From Brachybacterium endophyticum (GTDB lineage: Bacteria; Actinomycetota; Actinomycetes; Actinomycetales; Dermabacteraceae), in assembly GCF_003130585.1 (NCBI RefSeq), contig NZ_QFKX01000001.1, positions 62,001-126,000 on the forward strand: DNA of 64,000 bases, in the 5' to 3' direction. This document shows positions 8,429 to 15,753 of this stretch, one piece after another; position 1 is the stretch's first letter; every line of letters starts with the position of its first letter. Position numbers and translations under genes: made by a program. The notes beneath the pieces are model-generated. The model saw nothing but the letters and a program-made list of their open reading frames with translations, had not been told where the DNA came from and made no database searches.

Positions 8429-9811
8429 ATGCTCCAGAGACGTCAGCTCCTGCAGGGCGCCGCCTTCGCCGCAGTCGGAGGTCTCGGTGCGGCGGGTTGT
8501 GCCGGCGCCGGCCCTTCCGGCCCGCACGCCGTCCGCTACTGGGGAATGGGCGCCGCCGACACGGACAAGGACGAAGCCGCTCGCGATGCCTTCCTCCAAA
8601 CGGCGGCGGGCCGCGACGCGCAGGTGTCCATCGACCAGGTGCCCTCGAGCGGTTCGGCCGACATGAGCCAGATCATCACGGCCGTGCGCGGCGGGACGGC
8701 TCCGGATGTGTGGTGGATGGACCGCTTCAACGCTGTGCAGAACGCCTCGATCGGCCTGTTGGAGCCCGTCGATCCGTTGATCGAGGAGTTCGAAGGTGTC
8801 TCGCGCGAGGAGTTCACCCAGCAGTGGCTCCAGTTCTCCCTCGATGAGCTCACCTACGACGGACAGCTCTACGGGCTGCCGACCTCGACGGACGCCCGCG
8901 GACTGCTCTACAACGAGAACGTCCTCAAGGACGCCGGCGTCGACCTCGACCTGTTCGACCCCGGGCAGCACGTCATCACCTGGGACGAACTGCGCGAGGT
9001 CGCCCGCACGGTCGTCCACCAGGACTCCCGTGGAAACTACGACCGCCTGGGTTTCGCACCCTGGGCTGACCAGGGGATGCCGTACACATGGGCCTTCGGC
9101 CTCGGCGCGGAGGTCTACGACAACGACGCGACCCGTGTCGTCCTGGACTCCCCGCAATGGCAGTCCGTCTACAACCTCTACGCCGACTGGGCCGAGGAGT
9201 TCTCGTACTCGAAGGTGGATGCCTTCTTCGCGACCTATCAGCCCCCTAACGCGCCGCCCACGCAGAATGCGGTGTTCAGCGAGAAGCTCGCGATCACCAC
9301 GGGCGGACCCTGGCAGATCTCGGGGAACAAGAAGTACGCACCGAAGCTGCCGTTGAAGTGGACGTGGCTTCCGGTCGCGAAGGACGGCGACCCGACCTAC
9401 ACCTGGTCGGGTGGGTTCTCCCTGGTCCTGCCCAAGGGATCGAACCTCAGCCGCACCACCTGGGAATTCATGAAGCACTTCACCGGTTTCGCGGGCCAGT
9501 CCATCGTCGTGCCCAAGCTCGGGAGTCTTCCGACGAACCTCGAGGCGATCACGGCGCAGAAGTACGACCCGGATGCGGAGCTCTTCCGGCAGATGCTCCC
9601 GAACTCGACGTCGCGACCCCCGCTCCCGGTGGGGTCTGCGGTCTCCGATGCGATGGACCGTGCGAAGACCTCCGTGGCACTCGGCACCAAGAGCCCACGA
9701 GAGGTGGCCGAGGAGACCCAGGCGATGGTCGTCCCGAAGATGGACCTGTTCCCCGGCTACCGGATACCCGAGAGCTACGGGAAGCCCCAGAAGATCCCGG
9801 ACAGCCGGTGA
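8429..9811 (+). CDS. Extracellular sugar-binding lipoprotein, second of tandem pair
   Basis: 460 residues from the ATG at 8429, supported by GAGAGGAGGC just upstream; an in-frame ATG 7 codons earlier lacks a ribosome site. The signal has twin arginines (MLQRRQLLQGA) and a lipobox ending at Cys24. It is very similar along its whole length to the preceding protein, including the RPPLPVGSA and LFPGY blocks near the C-terminus. Substitutions such as DTTGPWQISANEK to ITTGGPWQISGNKK fall in the presumed ligand-binding lobe, so the pair may differ in ligand or affinity. The 136-bp spacer before it holds a weak hairpin (CGGGGCA at 8299, TGCCCCG at 8330) that might lower its expression relative to the first copy. 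Confidence 0.92.
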   Translation: MLQRRQLLQGAAFAAVGGLGAAGCAGAGPSGPHAVRYWGMGAADTDKDEAARDAFLQTAAGRDAQVSIDQVPSSGSADMSQIITAVRGGTAPDVWWMDRFNAVQNASIGLLEPVDPLIEEFEGVSREEFTQQWLQFSLDELTYDGQLYGLPTSTDARGLLYNENVLKDAGVDLDLFDPGQHVITWDELREVARTVVHQDSRGNYDRLGFAPWADQGMPYTWAFGLGAEVYDNDATRVVLDSPQWQSVYNLYADWAEEFSYSKVDAFFATYQPPNAPPTQNAVFSEKLAITTGGPWQISGNKKYAPKLPLKWTWLPVAKDGDPTYTWSGGFSLVLPKGSNLSRTTWEFMKHFTGFAGQSIVVPKLGSLPTNLEAITAQKYDPDAELFRQMLPNSTSRPPLPVGSAVSDAMDRAKTSVALGTKSPREVAEETQAMVVPKMDLFPGYRIPESYGKPQKIPDSR

Positions 9812-9941
9812 GAGTGACCTCGCGGCCCACGACCGGTCCCCGACCGTGCACCTCCGGCGATGTCCGCGCACAAGAACTCCGGCCCGATCGGCCGGACACG
9901 GGAAAGAAAGAACCCACGAGACGAGAGAAGGAATCCTCTCC

Positions 9942-10919
9942 ATGACCTCCCCCTCCACCGCGGCGACCCCCCTGCGCATCGCCGTGCTCTCCGCCTGGCA
10001 CGTCCATGCCGAGGAGTACGGGCGCGCCGCGATCGACCATCCCGGAACGGAGCTCGTCGCCGTCTGGGACGACGACGCCGCCCGCGGCCAGGAGCTCGCC
10101 GAGCGCCTGGGCGTGCCCTTCGAATCTGATCTCGACGCCCTGCTGGCGCGCGAGGACCTCGACGGCGTCACCAACACCACCGCCACCACGGTCCACGACG
10201 AGATCCTCGGCAAGGTGATCGCGGCCGGCAAGCACGTGTTCACCGAGAAGCTGCTCTCGCCCACGGTCGAGGGCTGCGACGCCCTGATCGACGCCGCGGG
10301 GGAGGCGCAGGTCGCCCTCACGGTCTCCCTGCCGCGCCTGTCCCACGGGTACACGGTCGCTCTGAAGAAGGTGCTTCAGGACGGCACCCTCGGCCGGATC
10401 ACCTACTCCCGCGTGCGTCTCGCGCACGACGGCTCGACCCGGGACTGGCTGCCCGCGCGCTTCTACGACCCGGCCGAGGCGATCGGCGGCGCGTTCTCCG
10501 ACCTCGCCGCCCACCCGGTCTACCTCACCCAGCTGATCCTGGGGGAGGAGGCCTCGAGCGTCCGCGCCAGCTACACCGACATCACCGGGCGCGGCGTCGA
10601 GGACAACGCCTCGGTCACGATCACCAACGCCGAGGGCGCCATCGGCGTCATCGAGACCGGATTCGTGACCCCGGCGAGCCCGTTCACCATCGAGGTGCAC
10701 GGCACCGAGGGCTCCCTGCTGTACGGCTTCGGCGGCGAGACCATGCTGCTCACCACCGGCGACGGCACCACCGAGATCGACGTCCCCGACGACATCGACG
10801 CGCCGTTCTGGCAGTGGGTGGAGGCGATCCGCACCGGGAATCCCACCCTCGAGAACCTCGCCCGGGCCCGTGCCCTGACGGCCCTCGTGGTCGCCGCGAA
10901 CGCCGACGCCCGGAACTGA
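9942..10919 (+). CDS. Gfo/Idh/MocA family oxidoreductase
   Basis: 325 residues. An N-terminal Rossmann domain (RIAVLSAWHVHAEEYG, residues 11-26) and a C-terminal alpha/beta domain give the family. The usual EKP catalytic motif reads EKL here (HVFTEKLLSP), keeping the lysine but not the proline. The downstream D-x-x-H pair is present as GGAFSDLAAHP. Family members oxidise or epimerise sugars, inositols or their derivatives with NAD(P). It lies 130 bp after the second binding protein and 80 bp before a second Gfo/Idh gene, so both probably modify the sugar imported by this operon. The Rossmann Gly-rich loop is also non-standard (LSAWHVHA), so cofactor use deserves caution. Confidence 0.85.
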   Translation: MTSPSTAATPLRIAVLSAWHVHAEEYGRAAIDHPGTELVAVWDDDAARGQELAERLGVPFESDLDALLAREDLDGVTNTTATTVHDEILGKVIAAGKHVFTEKLLSPTVEGCDALIDAAGEAQVALTVSLPRLSHGYTVALKKVLQDGTLGRITYSRVRLAHDGSTRDWLPARFYDPAEAIGGAFSDLAAHPVYLTQLILGEEASSVRASYTDITGRGVEDNASVTITNAEGAIGVIETGFVTPASPFTIEVHGTEGSLLYGFGGETMLLTTGDGTTEIDVPDDIDAPFWQWVEAIRTGNPTLENLARARALTALVVAANADARN

Positions 10920-10999
10920 CGCACGACCACACCCCGGCGCGGCCACCCCCACCAGGCCACTTCCCACAGGACCCCCAGACTCACGAAGGAGCACACCCC

Positions 11000-12013
11000 A
11001 TGACCGTCTCGCTTCCCGTCCGCATCGGCCTCATCGGCGGCGGCGGCATCGCCAACGCCCACCTCGCGGGCTACGCGACGATCCCCGACCGTGCCCGCGT
11101 CACCGCGATCGCCGACGCGAACCCCGAGACCCTCGCCCAGCGCACCGAGGAGCTCGGCGCCACGGGCTACTCGGACTTCACCGAACTGGTGCAGGATCCC
11201 GACGTCGACGCCGTCGACATCTGCCTGCCCCACCACCTGCACAAGCCCGCGATCGTCGCCGCGGCCAACGCCGGCAAGCACATCCTGTGCGAGAAGCCGC
11301 TGTGCCTCACCGGCGACGAGGCGGCCGAGGTCCGCGCGGCCGTCGAGGCCGCCGGCGTCACCCTCATGTGCGCGCACAACCAGCTGTTCATGCCGGCCGT
11401 GGCCAAGGCCAAGGAGATCATCGATTCCGGTGCCCTGGGCGACGTCTACGAGATGCGCACGACCGACTCGTTCTTCAACGACTTCAGCCCGGAGTCGATG
11501 GGTTGGCGCGGGCACACCGCCACCAGCGGCGGCGGTGAGTACATCGACACCGGTTACCACCCCACCTACCTGCTCATGCACCTCTCCGGCGGTGGCCGCC
11601 CGAAGGAGGTCTTCGCGATGATGTCCAGCCACCGCCTGACCTTCATGGAGGGCGAGGACTCCGCGCAGGTGCTGGTGCGCTTCGACAACGGCAGCGTCGG
11701 CCAGCTCGTCACCTCCTGGGCCTACCAGGCGGCTCCCGGAACCGACCGGTTCTCCGTGGTCGGCGAGAAGGGATCGCTCAGCTCCGACGGCTCCACCCTG
11801 CGGGTGAAGCTGCGCGCGGAGGACGAGGAGCAGGTCTACGCGGCCGAGCCCGTCGACACCTTCGCAGCGGAGATCGCCGACTTCGTGACCTGCCTCGAGA
11901 CCGGCAAGCGGCCGCTGAACACCGAGGACGAGGGCATCGCCGTGCTCGGCATCATCCTCGCGGCCTACGAGAGCGCTAAGACCGGCGCCGCCGCGAAGGT
12001 CATCAGCGCCTGA
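11000..12013 (+). CDS. Gfo/Idh/MocA family oxidoreductase
   Basis: 337 residues with a standard Gfo/Idh layout: GLIGGGGIANAHLAGY Rossmann loop at about residues 10-25, CEKPLCLT containing the catalytic lysine near 98, and GGGEYIDTGYHPTYLL with the second catalytic region near 178. The start follows CACGAAGGAGCAC. It is the last gene of the ROK-controlled sugar operon, and a strong 19-bp hairpin begins 43 bp after its stop. Together with the upstream paralogue it suggests a two-step NAD-dependent conversion of the imported sugar, such as oxidation followed by reduction at another carbon. The substrate cannot be read from sequence. Confidence 0.9.
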   Translation: MTVSLPVRIGLIGGGGIANAHLAGYATIPDRARVTAIADANPETLAQRTEELGATGYSDFTELVQDPDVDAVDICLPHHLHKPAIVAAANAGKHILCEKPLCLTGDEAAEVRAAVEAAGVTLMCAHNQLFMPAVAKAKEIIDSGALGDVYEMRTTDSFFNDFSPESMGWRGHTATSGGGEYIDTGYHPTYLLMHLSGGGRPKEVFAMMSSHRLTFMEGEDSAQVLVRFDNGSVGQLVTSWAYQAAPGTDRFSVVGEKGSLSSDGSTLRVKLRAEDEEQVYAAEPVDTFAAEIADFVTCLETGKRPLNTEDEGIAVLGIILAAYESAKTGAAAKVISA

Positions 12014-12055
12014 GGATGTCCTTGCCGGGCGGGAGAGCGATGATCGCCCGACTCG

Positions 12056-12107
12056 CGAATGCCGGCCCTGCCGCAGCGACGTGTCGTCGCGGCAGGGCCG
12101 GCATTCG
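12056..12107 (+). terminator. Strong intrinsic-type hairpin ending the sugar operon
   Basis: A perfect 19-bp stem (CGAATGCCGGCCCTGCCGC at 12056-12074 with its complement at 12089-12107) whose loop holds a further CGAC/GTCG pairing. There is no T-tract. It lies 43 bp after the Gfo/Idh stop and 114 bp before the Nudix gene start. Confidence 0.7.
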
Positions 12108-12220
12108 TGCGAGGGGGCACGGAGAACGACAGCCCTCAGACCCCCTCGATCGACGATCACCGACGCGCGCAGGTCGTGGCCACCGCGGCGAATGCGCGCC
12201 CACGTGCAAGGATCGGAGCC

Positions 12221-12724
12221 ATGCGCACGCGATCGGCACCGGAGGACGGCGGAGGTGTGCGATGGGACGTGGAGGCGATCCGCTCGAGGCTGATCTCCAC
12301 GCGTGATCTGCCCACGAGCGCCCGGATGCTGGTGCTCTCACCCGATGCGGCCGCGCTGATCGCCATCCGACGCACCAAACCCGGCCACTCGCCCTATTAC
12401 GTGCTCCCGGGCGGAGGGCTCGAGGACGAGGACCACGATCCCTTGAGCGGCGCACTGCGCGAGCTCGAGGAGGAGACCGGGCTGCGCCGCCACGACATCG
12501 AGATGCTCAGCGCCCAGGTGATCGTCGAGGACGATCAGTGGATCCACCTCGCTCGTGCCCGGCACCGTCTCGACCTGCACCTCGGCGGCCCGGAGAGCGA
12601 GCTCGACGCCGACGCTCACGGGACCTACGAGCCGATCTGGCTCGAGGCCGCGGATCCCGAGACCGCGGGGCTGTTCCCGCTCTGGTTGCGGGACATCCCG
12701 CCACGGGGCTCGGGGCGTCGCTAG
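12221..12724 (+). CDS. Nudix hydrolase with altered Nudix box
   Basis: 167 residues from the ATG at 12221, chosen for AAGGATCGGAG upstream; an earlier in-frame ATG at 12059 lies inside the terminator hairpin and was not used. The Nudix box reads GGLEDEDHDPLSGALRELEE followed by ETGL. The catalytic REL-EEETGL half is intact, but the position of the first box glutamate (G-x5-E) is His. Nudix enzymes cleave nucleoside diphosphates linked to another group. The short WIHLARARH segment and the C-terminal acidic patch give no substrate clue. The stop overlaps the end of a converging esterase remnant. Confidence 0.85.
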   Translation: MRTRSAPEDGGGVRWDVEAIRSRLISTRDLPTSARMLVLSPDAAALIAIRRTKPGHSPYYVLPGGGLEDEDHDPLSGALRELEEETGLRRHDIEMLSAQVIVEDDQWIHLARARHRLDLHLGGPESELDADAHGTYEPIWLEAADPETAGLFPLWLRDIPPRGSGRR

Positions 12725-12900
12725 TCACCCTCCCGCAGGATCCATCGCAGCGCATCCGGCAGTACCACACCCCCGTGGTTCGGGCTGTGACCGCCGGCGC
12801 CGACCTCGATCCGCAGGTTGTAGCCACCCTCTGCGAGAGCCGCAGCGGTGCGCAGATTCTCGGCCACCCAGTTGTGCCTCGGACGGTCGTGGTCGATGTC
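12721..12900 (-). pseudogene. C-terminal remnant of enterochelin-esterase-like hydrolase
   Basis: The minus frame ending at the TAG at 12721-12723 encodes about 59 residues that look like the C-terminal end of Fes/IroE-type or related alpha/beta esterases: RPRHNWVAENLRTAAALAEG, then GYNLR and GAGGHSPNHGGVVLPDALRW, which contains the catalytic His in GGHS and the characteristic HGG-x-LPDALRW ending. Upstream the frame has no hydrolase features (no GxSxG) and no credible start, and it runs into the monooxygenase gene. I read it as a truncated relic, by family memory and not by alignment. Confidence 0.5.
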
Positions 12901-12935
12901 GCGCCGTGCCCCGGGGCGCGCCCGAGAACCTCGCG

Positions 12936-13247
12936 TCAGATCGCGCCCTGCTTCTCCGCACCCGAGGGCAGCGGCGTCATCGTCGTGACCTGGGTGGGCT
13001 TCTCGATCAACTCGGCGATGTCGCTGTTCAGCTGGCCCACGGCCTCGCCGCTGCCATGGGTGGCGAGGTCGTCGGCCGTCGTCCACTTCTCGATCATCGT
13101 GATCGTGCCGTCCTCGGCATCGTGGATGGCGTAGAGCTCGCAGCCCTTCTCCTCGTGGACGGCAGCGATGCCGCGCTGCATGGCGTCCACCAGCTCCTGC
13201 TTCTTGCCGGACTTCGGGAAGAACACGGCAGTGACGATGACGGTCAT
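12936..13247 (-). CDS. Antibiotic biosynthesis monooxygenase (ABM) domain protein
   Basis: 103 residues, one ferredoxin-like ABM domain: MTVIVTAVFFPKSGKKQELV as the first strand and helix, GCELYAIHDAEDGTITMIEK as the central strands, and WTTADDLATHGSGEAV as the conserved helix leading to His. Such small dimeric proteins include quinol and anthrone oxygenases and many of unknown function. The length is normal. GAAGGAGCTGTCCCG precedes the start. The esterase relic lies 36 bp downstream in the same direction. The exact reaction is unknown. Confidence 0.85.
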   Translation of the reverse strand: MTVIVTAVFFPKSGKKQELVDAMQRGIAAVHEEKGCELYAIHDAEDGTITMIEKWTTADDLATHGSGEAVGQLNSDIAELIEKPTQVTTMTPLPSGAEKQGAI

Positions 13248-13463
13248 CGGGACAGCTCCTTCGCATCGGTCCGGCGGCCACCCGCCGGTGCCTCGAACGT
13301 ATCAATCCAGCTCAGCGGCATCGAGCGCACCCCAGGATGTGGACCGTGCGATGCTGGGAGAACCACCGGGAGGACCGCTCGCGCCAGATCGCACCGAGCA
13401 GAGCCGCCCGCTCGTGCGAGCCGCCGAGCACCCGGTCCGCACGCCCCGCCGGAGGAGACCACG

Positions 13464-13835
13464 ATGAGCACTCTGGACGACGTCCGTCGCCTCGCAATCG
13501 CCCTGCCCCAGGTCGAGGAGTCGACCTCCTACGGCTCCCCGGCCTTCCGCGTGGCCGGGATGGTGTTCGCGACCGTCCGCGGCCCGCGCCGCGCCGAGAT
13601 CGTGGACGGGCTCGTCGGCCCCGACGCGGAGATCCTCGTGGCCTGGTGCCATGACGTCGGGGAGCGCGAGGCGCTCATCGCCGCCCGGCCCGACCGCTTC
13701 TTCACCACCGACCACTACCGCGACCACCCGAGCTTGCTGGTCCGTCTGGAGACTCTCGAGGGCGAGGACCTGCGCGAACTGCTCGAGGACCCCTGGGACG
13801 CCCGCGCCCCGCGGTCCCTGCACCCGGGGAAATGA
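13464..13835 (+). CDS. MmcQ/YjbR family DNA-binding-like protein
   Basis: 123 residues with the CyaY-like fold family pattern: STLDDVRRLAIALPQVEEST at the N-terminus, then YGSPAFRV, FAT and the C-terminal LRELLEDPWDARAPRSL. Members are small cytosolic proteins related in fold to double-wing DNA-binding domains, mostly of unknown function. The ribosome site is CCGGAGGAGACCACG. It is divergent from the ABM gene over a 216-bp spacer in which I see no clear operator. Family assignment is good, function unknown. Confidence 0.8.
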   Translation: MSTLDDVRRLAIALPQVEESTSYGSPAFRVAGMVFATVRGPRRAEIVDGLVGPDAEILVAWCHDVGEREALIAARPDRFFTTDHYRDHPSLLVRLETLEGEDLRELLEDPWDARAPRSLHPGK

Positions 13836-13962
13836 GGCGGTCCCCGTCTCTCGCGGTCCGAGAACGGCCCTCGTCGTCCCCGGCGGCCCGTCGTCGGATG
13901 GTTACGCTGGTCAATGGCCCCGCGGCCGATCATCATCCCCGACAGCGATGGAGCATCCGGAC

Positions 13963-15717
13963 ATGAGCACACGGCGGAATCAGGGATCCTCGAGCGCCGG
14001 ATCCGCGCAGGCCCTCGACGCCTTCGCCGACATCATGGGCTCCTCCCATGTCCTCACCTCCGCGCGGGCCACCGCCCCGTACGCCCAGGGCGACCGCTTC
14101 GGCTCGGGCAGCGTGCTGGCGGTGCTGCGGCCCGGCTTGCTCGCGGACATGTGGCGGGCCCTGCAGGTGTGCGTCGACCACGACCTGATCGTCATCACGC
14201 AGGGTGCGAACACGGGCCTGACCGGGGGCTCCGGCCCCGGCGACCAGGACTACGACCGCGAGATCGTCATCATCTCCACGCTGCGGATCGACCAGATCCA
14301 CCTCATCAACGACGCCCGCGAGGCCGTCTGCCTGGCCGGTGCCACGCTCTTCGAGCTCGAGGAGCAGCTCGCCGAGCACGGCCGTGAACCGCACTCGGTG
14401 ATCGGATCGAGCTCGATCGGCGCGTCGGTCGTCGGCGGTATCGCGAACAACTCGGGCGGCAGCCAGATCCGCAAGGGCCCGGCGTACACCGAGCAGGCGA
14501 TCTTCGCCCGCGTCGACGAGGAGGGCAGGGTCCAGTTGGTCAACCACCTGGGCATCGACCTCGGCTCCGACCCCGCGCACATGCTCGACCGCCTCCAGCG
14601 CGGCGACTGGGACCCGGCCGACGTGACGCCCCCGCCCCCGGACTCCACCGGCACCGACTACGCCGATCACGTCCGCGAGATCGTCGACAGCCCCGCCCGC
14701 TACAACGCGAACCCCAAGTTCCTCCACGAGGCCTCCGGCAGCGCGGGCAAGCTCATGGTCTTCGCCGTGCGCACCCGCACGTTCCCGCTCGAGAAGGACA
14801 AGGCGACCTTCTACATCGGCACCGACAGCCCTGCGGATCTGGAGGGCCTGCGCCGCGCGTTCCTCACCTCGGACCGGCAGCTGCCGATCTCCGGGGAGTA
14901 CATGAGCTCCCACGCCTTCGACCTCGCCGCCGAATACGGCAAGGACACCTACGTCTCGCTCAAGCACGCGGGCAGCCGCACGCTGGTGCGCATGTTCGCG
15001 CTCAAGAGCTGGGCGAACGGCATCTTCGCCAAGCTCCGCCTGTTCGGACCGACGTTCGCCGACACCATCTCCCAGAAGATCTTCGGCCTGATCCCCGAGA
15101 AGCTGCCCGCACGCCTGACCGACTACCGCGACCGCTTCGATCATCACCTGCTGCTGGTGGTCAGCGGCTCCGAGCGTGCGGCGACGAAGGAGCTGCTGAC
15201 CTCGTTCTTCGCCGAGGACTCGCACGAGGGCGAGTTCTTCGAGTGTGATCCCGACGAGGCGAAGAGCGCCACCCTGATCCGCTTCGGGGTCGCCAGCGCC
15301 GCCGGCCGCTACTTCGCGATGCACCGCAAGGAGGCCTCGGCCATGGTCACCTTCGACGTCGCCCTGCGCCGGGACGACGAGGACTGGCTCGAGGTGCTCC
15401 CGCCGGAGATCGCCGACCAGCTGCTGGAGAGCGTCTACTTCGGGCACTTCTTCTGCCACGTGCTGCACCAGGACCACGTGGCCAAGAAGGGCGTCGACCC
15501 GATCGCCCTGAAGAGGACGATGACGCGGCTGCTCGAGGAGCGCGGCGCCGCCGTTCCCGCCGAGCACAACTACGGCCGCATCTATCCCGCGCCCCGCAGC
15601 ATGGTCGAGCACTTCCAGCAGCTCGACCCGCACAACGTGATGAACGCGGGAGTCGGCGAGACCTCGCCCCGCCGCGACTGGGCGGGGGAGACGCGGCAGG
15701 GCGCGGAGGTGCGCTGA
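13963..15717 (+). CDS. dld: Quinone-dependent D-lactate dehydrogenase
   Basis: 584 residues, close to E. coli Dld (571). It has a PCMH-type FAD domain (QGANTGLTGGSGPGD near residue 90 and SSSIGASVVGGIANNSGGSQ near 150) and a large C-terminal substrate and membrane-binding region ending PAEHNYGRIYPAPRSM. It oxidises D-lactate to pyruvate at the inner face of the membrane and passes electrons to quinone. The ATG at 13963 is preferred over one five codons upstream because GGAG lies about 9 nt before it. It is monocistronic and ends at a hairpin shared with the converging hydroxylase gene. Confidence 0.92.
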   Translation: MSTRRNQGSSSAGSAQALDAFADIMGSSHVLTSARATAPYAQGDRFGSGSVLAVLRPGLLADMWRALQVCVDHDLIVITQGANTGLTGGSGPGDQDYDREIVIISTLRIDQIHLINDAREAVCLAGATLFELEEQLAEHGREPHSVIGSSSIGASVVGGIANNSGGSQIRKGPAYTEQAIFARVDEEGRVQLVNHLGIDLGSDPAHMLDRLQRGDWDPADVTPPPPDSTGTDYADHVREIVDSPARYNANPKFLHEASGSAGKLMVFAVRTRTFPLEKDKATFYIGTDSPADLEGLRRAFLTSDRQLPISGEYMSSHAFDLAAEYGKDTYVSLKHAGSRTLVRMFALKSWANGIFAKLRLFGPTFADTISQKIFGLIPEKLPARLTDYRDRFDHHLLLVVSGSERAATKELLTSFFAEDSHEGEFFECDPDEAKSATLIRFGVASAAGRYFAMHRKEASAMVTFDVALRRDDEDWLEVLPPEIADQLLESVYFGHFFCHVLHQDHVAKKGVDPIALKRTMTRLLEERGAAVPAEHNYGRIYPAPRSMVEHFQQLDPHNVMNAGVGETSPRRDWAGETRQGAEVR

Positions 15718-15720
15718 CGA

Positions 15721-15748
15721 GCGGGCCGATCTCGCGCGATCGGCCCGC
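15721..15748. terminator. Bidirectional hairpin between dld and hpa operon
   Basis: GCGGGCCGATC (15721-15731) pairs perfectly with GATCGGCCCGC (15738-15748) around a 6-nt loop. It sits 3 bp after the dld stop and 5 bp after the stop of the converging hydroxylase, so it can serve both transcripts. Confidence 0.7.
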
Positions 15749-15753
15749 CCGGT

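Noticed and set aside
12059..12220. Longer N-terminus of the Nudix protein from the ATG at 12059
   Set aside because: The start falls inside a 19-bp hairpin and lacks a ribosome site; the ATG at 12221 has AAGGATCGGAG and gives a normal-length Nudix protein.
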